Shown here: positions 55,401-64,000 of the stretch, piece by piece
How positions within the stretch are numbered: the first letter of the stretch is position 1
Layout: each line of letters begins with the position of its first letter
DNA from: Spodoptera frugiperda
Lineage: Eukaryota > Arthropoda > Insecta > Lepidoptera > Noctuidae
DNA length: 64,000 bases
Assembly (NCBI RefSeq): GCF_023101765.2
Contig: NC_064228.1
Location: 3,898,501-3,962,500, forward strand
Direction of reading: 5' to 3'
The notes under the pieces: model-generated
The model's database searches: none
What the model was told of the DNA's origin: nothing
What the model saw: only the letters and a program-made list of their open reading frames with translations
Translations under genes and position numbers: made by a program

Positions 55401-56544
55401 AAAGAGGTTTGACATATCAGTACCGTAGATTCGATTTTTTATACCACTAAAACTAAAAATTACTTCAAAATGAAATGTCTCCTCACATCTAATATCATGG
55501 TCATCCTACACTTGTATAGTTAGGACACAGCATCGATAACTCGTAACTCACAGATAGGCACGAGATTCAACAACAATGATTTATAGCAACACCCTATACG
55601 TACCACGCAAAAATAAACACATCATGTATATGATGATACTAGTTATGTTTTATACACATATAAACGTCTTTACTAACAATTCTACAATATTTCATTAATT
55701 TGTTTAATTTAGTTTTTTCAATAGAGTAATTAAAAAAACTAAAAAACCCGACTGCGTGTCTTTATAATTGAAAATGAATGAAAAAACCCTAAAACAAGAA
55801 AGTCACCGTAAAATTGAATGCAGTCGGGACCCATTCTAGAATAGCAAGCTGTGTCTCACTAAGTCTTCATATTTATTTTCAGATTTTTCATTTTCAAATT
55901 ATAAAGAAACGCAGTACTACATCTAATTTTATCGACAAAAGGTTTTTAGTTTCTTAAATTACCTTTTTTCATTTAGGTACTTTAGAAAACATTTTTAAAA
56001 CGTCCCACCCCTATCACATTGTATATCACTTTGGGCTCAAATATTTATCAAAATTGATTTTTGTTTTAAAATTAAAATCATTAGTCTTACTTATAAGTCT
56101 AGCCTAGCTGTTTGATTAACAAACTTCAGTAATTAACTGAAACAAAGAAGATGAATGCAAGACGTCTGAAATCCCGCGACGAAGCCAATTAGAAAATTAA
56201 ATTGCTAGGATTATGTAATAAATAGTTTTCATTGCCCTTATTTACATAACGAAGGACGAACTGATTTTAATATGAATGTAGATATAATAAAATATGTCTG
56301 TGAATAAAAACTCTCAATCACAGGAATATTATATCACGTCCTCAGTAGTTTCTGTTTCTGTTCGGTTCCTGAGACCTGGGTTGGGTGAAGTGTCTGAAAA
56401 GGAATGAAGAACCGCCTGGAGGGCACGGTGGTAGTGTAGCCTGCATAGTCTGAGCACCGACGCGTTCTCATGAATGTGATAGGCGACGTCCCGCATTGGT
56501 TATTGGTTCAGGTACGGAGCGAGGGAGCTGGGATACCGTCTACT
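55401..56544. other. Unassigned stretch
   Basis: 56400-56530 is GC-richer (GAACCGCCTGGAGGGCACGG, GAGCACCGACGCGTTCTCAT) and may be an older repeat. No exon supported. Confidence 0.4.
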
Positions 56545-56710
56545 CTTTCTAGATTCTACCGAGTAGGGCTGATGCCGACCCGGAGCTGCGGGCTTTCTAC
56601 TGGGTTACTAGGGACCCGGTTCGAAAAGCAGGAGTAGCAACGAAATGATTTTTAGTCAGTAAGAGTCTGACATTCCTTCTCGCCTCACAAACGGCGGGAG
56701 AAGTTAATAG
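56545..56710 (+). mobile_element. SINE-C
   Basis: GAGTAGGGCTGATGCCGACC, CGGAGCTGCGGGCTTTCTAC and AAGAGTCTGACATTCCTTCT, ending ACGGCGGGAGAAGTTAATAG. Confidence 0.6.
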
Positions 56711-57082
56711 CTGAGTTTCATGACAAAAGACTAATTTCCTATTCCATATGACTCCTAGTCATAACAAAAGTGGTGAAAAATAGACGTTACATTGTATATT
56801 TGTAGCTCAGACTAACCCTTTAAATGGCGCGGCGTTGTGCTATGTAATCCAATGAGAAATACGGACAAACACATTTATCCTACTTATGCATATATATTAT
56901 ATTATATAGTCGTAAATTATATGGAACTGTCTCGTTCGACTAACTCCCTAATGCGATATTTGGACCAACGCCACGATTCTCAGAACTTGGTTCGGAAATT
57001 TCGGAGTACTCACAAACCAAATTAAATTAGATTTAGGTTTTATATTATTTATTATACAGATAGTGTTGTATACTGTATCAGT

Positions 57083-57321
57083 AACTGCCGTTCCTAAAGA
57101 CATTTAATGATTACTTAAACTGTTCCTTATTAACGATTTTGTTCAAAGAACAATCGATAAGGACTGGGTTAATCCGGAGCTGTGGACTACCTAGCGGGTT
57201 TACCGAGGCTCTGCCTCGAAGGACAGAAGTAGGAACGGGGTGGTTTTTTAGTCATTAAGAGTCTGACACTTAAAAAAGGACTGGGTTAAGTAATCGTTAA
57301 ATGACTCTGAGTACGGCGGTT
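57083..57321. mobile_element. MITE-M, carrying a SINE-C
   Basis: Left end AACTGCCGTTCCTAAAGACA and right end TGACTCTGAGTACGGCGGTT form imperfect inverted repeats once the SINE-C and one target copy are removed. The inner arms pair TTTAATGATTACTTAA with TTAAGTAATCGTTAAA. Confidence 0.6.
57173..57275 (+). mobile_element. SINE-C inserted in MITE-M, 14-bp target duplication
   Basis: AAGGACTGGGTTAA is at 57159-57172 and 57276-57289. The element runs CCGGAGCTGTGGACTACCTA to TTAAGAGTCTGACACTTAAA; the CCTCTCGCCTCGCC part of the 3' end is missing. Confidence 0.75.
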
Positions 57322-57399
57322 AGTGTTACCAAAATCTCAATAATTATTTCATGTATTTACGATTCACTGAAGATCTTATACTATCTATATCTATACTTA

Positions 57400-57525
57400 A
57401 TATAAACTATACTTAATATAAAGCTGTAGAGTACATTTGTTTATTTATTTGAACGCGAAAATCTCCAGATGATATCATGCTACAATCCAAAAGAGCTAAG
57501 CAAAATGGGTGAAACTATGTACTAT
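57400..57525 (+). repeat. LINE-end 5 type repeat, deleted inside
   Basis: AATATAAAGCTGTAGAGTAC, TTTGAACGCGAAAATCTCCA, then a jump to ATCATGCTACAATCCAAAAG and AAATGGGTGAAAC. The middle of the family consensus is absent. Confidence 0.4.
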
Positions 57526-57889
57526 AATTATTGAAATACTCTCGACAAAATAACCCTCCTTCTGGCGCAGTCGGGTAATAATCATAGATAGTTATCATGC
57601 AATCATAATACTTATAAAACTATGTCGATTAACCCAAATAAGGAATAATAAAATCGTCAAACTTGCTACCGCCATTAATTCTTACAAAACAAACTCGTTA
57701 CAAAACCAAATGCTTGAATATTATAAAAGTTCCCAAGTTTTAAACCTTCGTAAATTAAAAAAATTAAGTTATTAAGGTTGAACTAATTAAGGGTAGCCAT
57801 AATTAATTGGGTTCGTTTTAAAAGGCTGTGTTTTAAAGTATTCGAGATATTGGCTTTTAGATTTATGATAGACCTGTAATTATATATTT

Positions 57890-58172
57890 ATGTGTGGGAG
57901 AGCCATGCTTCGGCACGAATGGGCCGGCTCGACCGGAGTGATATCACGGTCTCATCGGAAACCGACGTGAAACAACGCTTGTGTTGTGTTTCGTTGTGTG
58001 AGTGAGGTTACCGGACGCCCAATTCCCCCCTTCCCAATCTTTCCAATCTCCGGTTCCTTAACAACCCTTAAATTCCTATGCGTCAAAAGGCCGACAACGC
58101 ACGTGCAATGCCTCTGGTGTTTCAAGTGCCAATCGCCGGCGGCGATTGCTTACCATCAGGTTCCATCAAAAA
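57890..58172 (+). mobile_element. SINE-A, full length, little diverged
   Basis: GTGTGGGAGAGCCATGCTTC, GGGCCGGCTCGACCGGAGTG, GAAACAACGCTTGTGTTGTG, then the 3' half to CATCAGGTTCCATCAAAAAA. The segment with CCGTCTGCTCG is deleted just before the tail. Confidence 0.75.
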
Positions 58173-59338
58173 AATATACTATTGTTATATCTGCAGATAT
58201 AGCAAAAAACATATGATAAGCTATTATTTTACATACATAGACTAAATAAAAATTTAAATTTAAACAAAAATATTTAAAAATTTAAATTGTAGGTATATAT
58301 TATAAAAAAAAACATATTAAAAGAAAATAAATAAAAACTAACTTACATCGTCGAATATTAATGTAGAATATTGTTTCTAAATTAAAAGAAGCCTTATTAC
58401 TCTTTAGTAAATCAGCTACTTATCAATAAATTGAAAGTTTGTTTTTGATGAAAATTCGTATACAGACAGGGTATGAGCTAAATTTACTTTTTATCCTTCG
58501 AGAATGTGGGCGAAGCCGCTGCGAAAAGCTAGTTAATCATAATTTTATTTTTCCATACTCAATATAATAAAACTTGAGCGATCGTGCTCAAACACTAATC
58601 GCTCGGATAAACGGTATGACAGATCTGTTGGTGCTAAATTGGTTCGGATTATACCAAATATTTATTATTTATTTTATTCTATGATCTTCTTAAATATTCT
58701 TACATAATAATATACACACAAATTAAATTGGAGTTGTGAGAGTTGTGTTTGGAATATTAACTGCTTTTTACTTCATATGCATATGAACATGTTCATATAC
58801 GATACATCCCCTATTTTTTTTTTCATTTTTTGTCTTACTGTTGGTTTGTTCTGGCTTATCTGTGAAATGGCTTTACCGATTTTGACAGGACTTTTACTGG
58901 CAGCAGTAGATGATGTACTAATAAGTATTGCAATACGGGAGTATTATAAGAGAACGCTGCTGCCTGGTCTGTCAAAATCCATTGGTTGATTGTTACGATA
59001 CCCATCGAAAGAGAAGGGGTTTTGACAAACGAATTCTACTTCACCATGGCTATTTAATATACAACAAAATTGAGGCTTCATTCTTGACGGAAAAGTTCCG
59101 CCAGTACCTACTAGTATACCGATACTCACAACTTCAAAAACTATACTAACGAACCACTTAAAATTCTGTGCGAGGAAAATCAACCACTAAGTAAATAAAC
59201 TTAGTTGCTTGTACAAGTTAGAGTGTACCAGCTTCGCTACTCTTGGAGAGCCTGTCAACACAAGAACATTTTAACACACGATTTTATTTTAGTTAATTTT
59301 GTACATCGTTTATTTATCATTCAAGTTGAATATTTTTT
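58173..59338. other. Unassigned stretch with LINE-like scraps
   Basis: GAATGTGGGCGAAGCCGCTG then GAAAAGCTAGT near 58500 and GAAATGGCTTTACCGATTTT near 58864 resemble moth retroelement 3' ends. The overlapping frames at 58777-59183 show no conserved domain. Confidence 0.4.
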
Positions 59339-59425
59339 ATTGGCCACCACCTTCCGAAACCGCTGCAACTACTGTAAGCTAGATATCTACATATACAGCT
59401 ATGAAAAAGCCAGAATACTGAAGTT
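59339..59425 (+). mobile_element. Element F 5' fragment
   Basis: TTATTGGCCACCACCTTCCG, AAACCGCTGCAACTACTGTA and GCTATGAAAAAGCCAGAATA, diverged from the other copies. Confidence 0.4.
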
Positions 59426-60381
59426 AAATCTAATGGTAATATCCGCAGAGGCGATAAAAATTACGTATATTAAAATACTCAAAAATCAATTATTTTTTCT
59501 TCGACAATCTACACTTTGGAACGAGCAAATAGCTTCACTAAAGAACAGACCGATAAACGGACATTTTTAATATTTATTATATTTGCTATGACGTTCAAAA
59601 CTTCCTGGTCTAATTGGAATAAACAATTTTGACTCTGTTTTATATTTGCTTTGACATTCAAAAGTGCCTTCCCGGTCTATTTTAAGTAGATAATTTTGAC
59701 TTCTGACTTTGACCCTGGCATCAAAACCGAAAAATTTACTAGTCTTTGCAATCTCATACAACGAAGTAAATAAAATCATATAAATTATTCTCTAATCATA
59801 AAAAACTCAAGAATTTTATCGCGTGACAAAAACCATTATAATACAGCTAAATAGTTCTAACCGACCGTTAATTTAAAGAAGGAATAGTAATTGAAAAGAA
59901 CTTGGCCGGTAAGAAATACGTTCGATTAAATGAAAACTTTTTGCTGACAACCTTTTTTGCAAGTCGGAAAACTTGGAATTATCGCCCGAAGTAGTTTCGA
60001 TCTGAAAGTTTTCGAGAAGTTTGTGGGTCCTACAATTTATCTGGGGTGCTGAAATACAGACTTTTACAGGGTTCAGTAGTGAAGAAAATTTATTATTTTG
60101 GGGCTTTTATGATAATGAAAATGGTTTAATGACAAAAAGATTAAAAGAATCTAACTATTATTATATGTTGCTTTGTCAAAACTGTAATTTCAGTATTCTG
60201 GATAATTTACAGATTATATTATGCTAAATGTGGAAATTATTACAGACCCTCTATAACGGGCATTTAATTTTGATGATGTTGCCATAATATAATGTGATGC
60301 TTGTAAAACTAAGACAATAATATTATAACAGCTAAAATTATTATAACACTGTTGATTTTAGAAAAGTTCAATAAAAAGCAA
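59426..60381. other. Unassigned AT-rich stretch
   Basis: TTATATTTGCTATGACGTTC at about 59578 and TTATATTTGCTTTGACATTC at about 59640 are a diverged tandem pair. Nothing else recognised. Confidence 0.4.
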
Positions 60382-60395
60382 GTATTCTGAAATTA

Positions 60396-60690
60396 GACTG
60401 CCTCGTTGGCCGAGTGGTTGCAAGTGCGACTGCCGGGCAAGGGGTCTCGGGTTCGATTCCCGGGTCGGGCGAAGTATTACTGGGCTTTTTTCGGTTTTTC
60501 GAAAATTTCTCAGTGGTAGCACGGAGTCTGGAAATGTGCCCGGTATATGGCAATAGGCTCACCACCTATTACATGGGACTTACAATATAAATTGTGAAAA
60601 GTGGGTGTACGCAGTGGCATTACGTGCCATAATGTGCACCTCTGCCTACCCCTTCGGGGATTAAAGGCGTGACGATATGTATGTATGTAT
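60396..60690 (+). mobile_element. SINE-B, full length with 14-bp target duplication
   Basis: GTATTCTGAAATTA occurs exactly at 60382-60395 and again at 60691-60704. The head is tRNA-like: A box within TTGGCCGAGTGGTTGC and B box GGTTCGATTCC inside TCGGGTTCGATTCCCGGG. The body runs through CGGTTTTTCGAAAATTTCTC and TGCCCGGTATATGGCAATAG to a 3' end CACCTCTGCCTACCCCTTCG, followed by an ATGT-repeat tail. It is a Pol III-type retroposon of about 295 bp. Identical target duplications suggest a recent insertion. It is not a functional tRNA gene. Confidence 0.85.
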
Positions 60691-60704
60691 GTATTCTGAA
60701 ATTA

Positions 60705-61118
60705 TCCTGCAATGTAACAATAAACTATGTTTACATAATAAAAATTCGAAATCAATACTTAAATAAATATAAAAAGACACTACTACAAAATACACATAAC
60801 TCACCCCTCGGTAAATACAAAGAACCTCACAAAAACAATTCAGATGAGTACATAATTAAAATCACATCAACAATACAATTCCAACTTAACTACACAGTAC
60901 TTAAGACACAAATCGATTTAACGAGCTGAACATTTCAAGTGCCCTCAATCTTTTGGTAACGACATAGGAATAAATCATGAGTGACATTCAAATTTATGTC
61001 TTTGGGAAAGAAATGTAGATGTCGCTGTGTAAGTACGTAAATTGTGCGTAGTGAAGTTTTTCTAGTAAATTGGGTAGACCAATATGAACGCCTCAACAAT
61101 GTTTTCTGATTAACCTAA
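60705..61118. other. Unassigned stretch
   Basis: An 86-codon plus frame (60669-60929) starts inside the SINE-B tail and is Asn/Lys/Thr-rich; taken as chance. Confidence 0.45.
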
Positions 61119-61316
61119 CCTTTTACGGTAAGCGTCCATATGCCCGCATCGTACGCAACGGATTTTAGTTTGTCTTGTATAGAAACTCATACTGCGTCCA
61201 CTGATCCGCATCGTACGGACCGCATCATCGGTAATGCCTACATGCGATGTGTACTAAAGACGTCATTCGGAATGCGTGCGATGCGTACGATGCGGGCCTG
61301 TAGACGCTTACCTTTA
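61119..61316. mobile_element. MITE-K with GGTAAGCGTC ends
   Basis: Left TTTTACGGTAAGCGTCCATA then GCCCGCATCGTACGCA; right TGCGTACGATGCGGGCCTGT then AGACGCTTACCTTTAA. About 35 bp of inverted terminal repeat with a centre that repeats CGCATCGTACG. TTAA lies at the right edge and GATTAACC near the left. Confidence 0.6.
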
Positions 61317-61792
61317 AACTAGGTTCTTAAATTTCGTTCTTAAGCTCTTTCATGGCAAACGCACACGTATTATTTCTATTAAAAATAAACTTACAATTAA
61401 TAATAAAACACAACACTATCTCCCATTAAAGCCGTGGCATATACTTTTAGAACACCATATTATTATGTACATCTTAAGACAATAAAAAAGAAAACAAATG
61501 AACTCATCGTTGCATTTAGAAAAGGTCCTAAGTAATTACTGGATAAGCAAGCCATTTTCAACTTTAATGACTTGGGTATAAAGAAACAAATGGACTGGTC
61601 TTCTGAACCAATTTGCTCGACGAATCTCATTAGGTTGCATTTGAAAATAAGGCAGCTGTGCCTAAACATTTTCAATCTGAACATTTTGGTAGGTAAGTGG
61701 AAATTACATTGATTTTTTTGGTTGAAATGAAATGATATCTACACGCAGTAGGCTGATTACAGTATATTTTATGACCTCTTACATAGATACCA

Positions 61793-62176
61793 TACAGAAA
61801 ACCAACGTGAAACAACGCTTTATTTAGTACTAGGTTCTACCAGCGGTTTTGCCCGCGATCCCGTGGGATAAAAAGTATCCCATCACCCAATTTAGTTCAT
61901 ACTTTGTCTGTATACCGAATTTCATCAAAATCCGTTCCGTAGTTTCAGCGTGATTGTCGGACAAACATCCAAACAAACAAACTTTCATATTTATAATATT
62001 AGCGTGATAGTGTATTTCCATATAGAAATGCGTGTGATTACTGAAGACTCAATCCTCCAATAATCCTAATATCCTAATATCCCCAATAAACGCCCAAAAG
62101 GCTGGCAACGGACTTCTTACTCCTCTGGTGTTGCGGGTGCCAATGGTCTATACCGATTGTTTACTACCAGATAAAC
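61793..62176 (+). mobile_element. SINE-A split by a LINE-end 4 insert
   Basis: 61793-61821 (ACAGAAAACCAACGTGAAAC, ACGCTT) continues at 62029 (TGCGTGTGATTACTGAAGAC) and runs to ACTACCAGATAA. Confidence 0.5.
61822..62028 (+). repeat. LINE-end 4 type repeat inserted in SINE-A
   Basis: CTACCAGCGGTTTTGCCCGC, CCCGTGGGATAAAAAGTATC and TTTCATCAAAATCCGTTCCG, ending AACTTTCATATTTATAATAT. Removing it rejoins a split SINE-A. Confidence 0.55.
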
Positions 62177-62590
62177 TTCTTTTACATTAGAATAGATCTT
62201 ACTTAAAGGTTTGTCTCGGTGCGGTGTGACGTCGCATCCCATTTATGTGTACAAGCCCTAAAAACCAACCCTTTATTTTATCCAAACCTACTTAAGACTC
62301 CACCAAAAAACCTTTAGTAAACGCCTCAAAGATTCAGAAACTATCTGAAACTAAGATTGATAGACTCAAGTTATTACTCCAACGTTAATAAAAACAACCT
62401 TATGTTCGGCAGGATCATCTATCATAGCTGAGAAACCAGCCTAAGGCGAAACCAAGACCTTTGTTGTAGAATTAAATGTATTAGGTGTAGAGGTCTTTTT
62501 ATTTGGTCATGTTATTACAAATGTGACTGCAGGGTTGTTGGAACCGACTTTGCATACCTATACATCTGAATAGACAGGTAATTGTGAACA

Positions 62591-63062
62591 TGTTAAGGGT
62601 AGGCAGAGGTGCACGTTACGGCACGTAATGCCGCTGTACACTGTACACCCACTTTTCACCATTTGTATTATAAGTTCCATGTATAAGCGGGTGAGCCTAT
62701 TGCCATATACTGGGCACAATTCCAGACGCCGTGCTACTAATCCTAACCCCCAAAAGGCTGGCAACGCACTTGTGACGCCTCTGGTGTTTCAAGTGTCCAT
62801 GGGCGGCGGCGATTGCTTACCATCAGGTGACACGTCTGCTCGTTCTCGTGTTCCATAAAAAAAAAACAATACATGGGCGGCGGCGATTGCTTACCATCAG
62901 GTGACACGTCTGATCGTTCTCGTGTTCCATAAAATCAATACTTATGAAAAATTTTCGAAATACCGAAAAAAATGCCAGTAATACTTTGCCCGACCCAGTA
63001 ATCGACTCCAAGATCCCTTGTCCGGCCCTCGCACTTGCGACAATTTGATCAACGAGGCAGTC
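62591..63062 (-). mobile_element. SINE-B split by SINE-A
   Basis: 62591-62739 holds the 3' half up to GCCGTGCTACTA. 62941-63062 holds the centre and tRNA head (GAAAAATTTTCGAAATACCG to ATCAACGAGGCAGTC). A 5'-truncated SINE-A fills the gap. Confidence 0.65.
62740..62940 (+). mobile_element. SINE-A, 5'-truncated, with duplicated 3' end
   Basis: Begins ATCCTAACCCCCAAAAGGCT. The final block from CATGGGCGGCGGCGATTGCT through the A-rich tail is present twice, at 62798-62871 and 62872-62940, differing mainly in tail length and one base (CTGCTCG versus CTGATCG). Confidence 0.7.
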
Positions 63063-63118
63063 AGTGAGAGGCAGTCTTAAGAATGAAATGAAGAGTGTTA
63101 AGGATTCAGTATATAATG

Positions 63119-63414
63119 TTTTTTTATGGAACACCGTTAAACGAGCCGACTTATCACCTGATGGACAGCAATCGCCGCCGTCCAAGACACTTGAAACACC
63201 AGAGGCGTTACAAGTTTTTTACCAGCATTTTTGGGGTTGGGAATTTAAGGGTTGTTGGGGAATCGGGGATTGGGAAGATTGGGAATGGCCTCCGGTAACC
63301 TCACTCACACAATGAAACAACGCAAGCGCTGTTTCACGACGATTTTCTGAACGGCCGTGGTATCACTCCGGTCGAGCCAGCCCATTCGTGCCGAAGCATG
63401 GTTCTCCCACACTT
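63119..63414 (-). mobile_element. SINE-A, full length
   Basis: TTTTTTTATGGAACACC, TGATGGACAGCAATCGCCGC, GTTGTTGGGGAATCGGGGAT, ACAACGCAAGCGCTGTTTCA and CATGGTTCTCCCACACTT. Confidence 0.7.
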
Positions 63415-63506
63415 AAAACATTATGAACGTGTTAAGGTTTAGTATGAACATAATATATTGTACTTATGATCCTGTTATTGCTGCTTTAAACTTGAGCTCT
63501 CTGGGG

Positions 63507-63666
63507 TTTTTTTTTTGAGGGAGGAATATCATCCAATTATTTCTCCCGCCCTGGGCGGGACGAGAGGGAGTGTCAGACTCTTACTGACTAAAAACCACCC
63601 CGTTCCTACTCCTGCTTTTTGAGCCGGGGCCCCGGTAAACCCGCTAGGTAGTCCGCAGCTCCGGAG
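63507..63666 (-). mobile_element. SINE-C between direct repeats
   Basis: T run, GAGGGAGGAATATCATCCAA, GGGAGTGTCAGACTCTTACT, AAACCACCCCGTTCCTACTC and AGGTAGTCCGCAGCTCCGGA. Flanked by about 79-bp direct repeats. Confidence 0.7.
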
Positions 63667-64000
63667 GTAGTCAGTGTTAAGGTTTCAGTATGAACATAAT
63701 ATATAGTACTTATGACCCTGTTACCGCTGGTTTAAACTTGAGCTCTCTGGGGTGGCCAGAGATCAAAGCAACGTATGAAAGATTAATTTCTATGGTAAAG
63801 TTTAATGTTTCATGTGCGTGTGTTTGTTGCTATGTTATGTTATGGGGCTTACTTAAGTATTACGTAATGGGTAGGATTATAAGAATGTTAGAGGATTTTG
63901 TTTGGTTAGTTGTCGTTTGTGTGTGTGTGTTTGTGGGACTATCGAACTAGGAATATTATGTTTGACTGTTTTGATATTATGTAAAAAGAATTTTTGGTTA

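Larger units (their letters stand above)
63095..63752 (+). repeat. Three copies of one segment separated by two SINEs
   Basis: GTGTTAAGG(A/T)TT(C)AGTAT begins copies at 63095, 63429 and 63674. The second and third extend about 79 bp to TTGAGCTCTCTGGGG; the first is cut at 24 bp by SINE-A (63119-63414). SINE-C (63507-63666) lies between copies two and three. Confidence 0.7.

Noticed and set aside
59205..59570. 121-codon plus-strand frame
   Set aside because: It contains an element F fragment and otherwise low-complexity AT-rich codons; no conserved domain seen.
60396..60468. tRNA gene-like sequence with A and B boxes
   Set aside because: It is the head of a SINE with a body, tail and target duplications, and does not close into a proper tRNA cloverleaf with anticodon that I can support.
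62823..63185. 120-codon minus-strand frame
   Set aside because: It is assembled entirely from SINE-A and SINE-B sequence.

Overview
The window looks like nuclear DNA of a moth, most likely a noctuoid. It is AT-rich and has no long conserved reading frames. It is packed with short interspersed elements of types I associate with noctuid genomes: tRNA-derived heads with A and B boxes, and 5'-truncated copies with A-rich tails. No bacterial operon, CRISPR array, rRNA gene or intact tRNA gene is visible. Family names (SINE-A to SINE-E, element F, MITE-G, -H, -I, -J, -K, -M, LINE-end 1 to 5) are working labels for this answer, defined by comparing copies inside the window. They are not database names.

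The only convincing host coding sequence is one 195-base internal exon at 4187-4381 (+). It has canonical splice sites and encodes a perfect calmodulin-binding IQ motif in an acidic, Lys/Glu-rich setting. It is best read as part of an igloo (neuromodulin/GAP-43-like) gene. Both exon edges are in phase 1, so it could be skipped without shifting frame. I could not find its neighbouring exons, so much of the window may be introns of this gene or flanking DNA.

Layout: 1-4 kb is AT-rich with a MITE-G copy and SINE ends. At 3.8-4.7 kb the exon sits between two oppositely oriented MITE-H copies. From 5 to 30 kb there is a mosaic of SINE-A, -B, -C, -D and -E, foldback MITEs and 3' ends of non-LTR retrotransposons. 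At 30-35 kb there are a duplicated segment carrying a SINE, a full SINE-E and a near-perfect foldback of about 336 bp. At 36-46 kb several nested insertions give a relative insertion order (element F in SINE-E, SINE-C in a LINE end, a LINE in MITE-G, SINE-A in SINE-B). At 47.1-53.9 kb a composite retroelement-like unit with an 11-bp target duplication is followed about 2.8 kb later by an inverted relative; the inverted copy has gained about 0.78 kb of AAAAT-type repeats. From 54 to 64 kb the SINE/MITE mosaic resumes, with the best preserved SINE-B (perfect 14-bp target duplication) and a triplicated host segment split by two SINEs at the right edge.

The genes do not form a pathway here. The main interest is architectural: inverted repeats tightly flanking an IQ exon, long foldbacks able to make double-stranded RNA, and direct repeats around SINEs too long to be ordinary target-site duplications.
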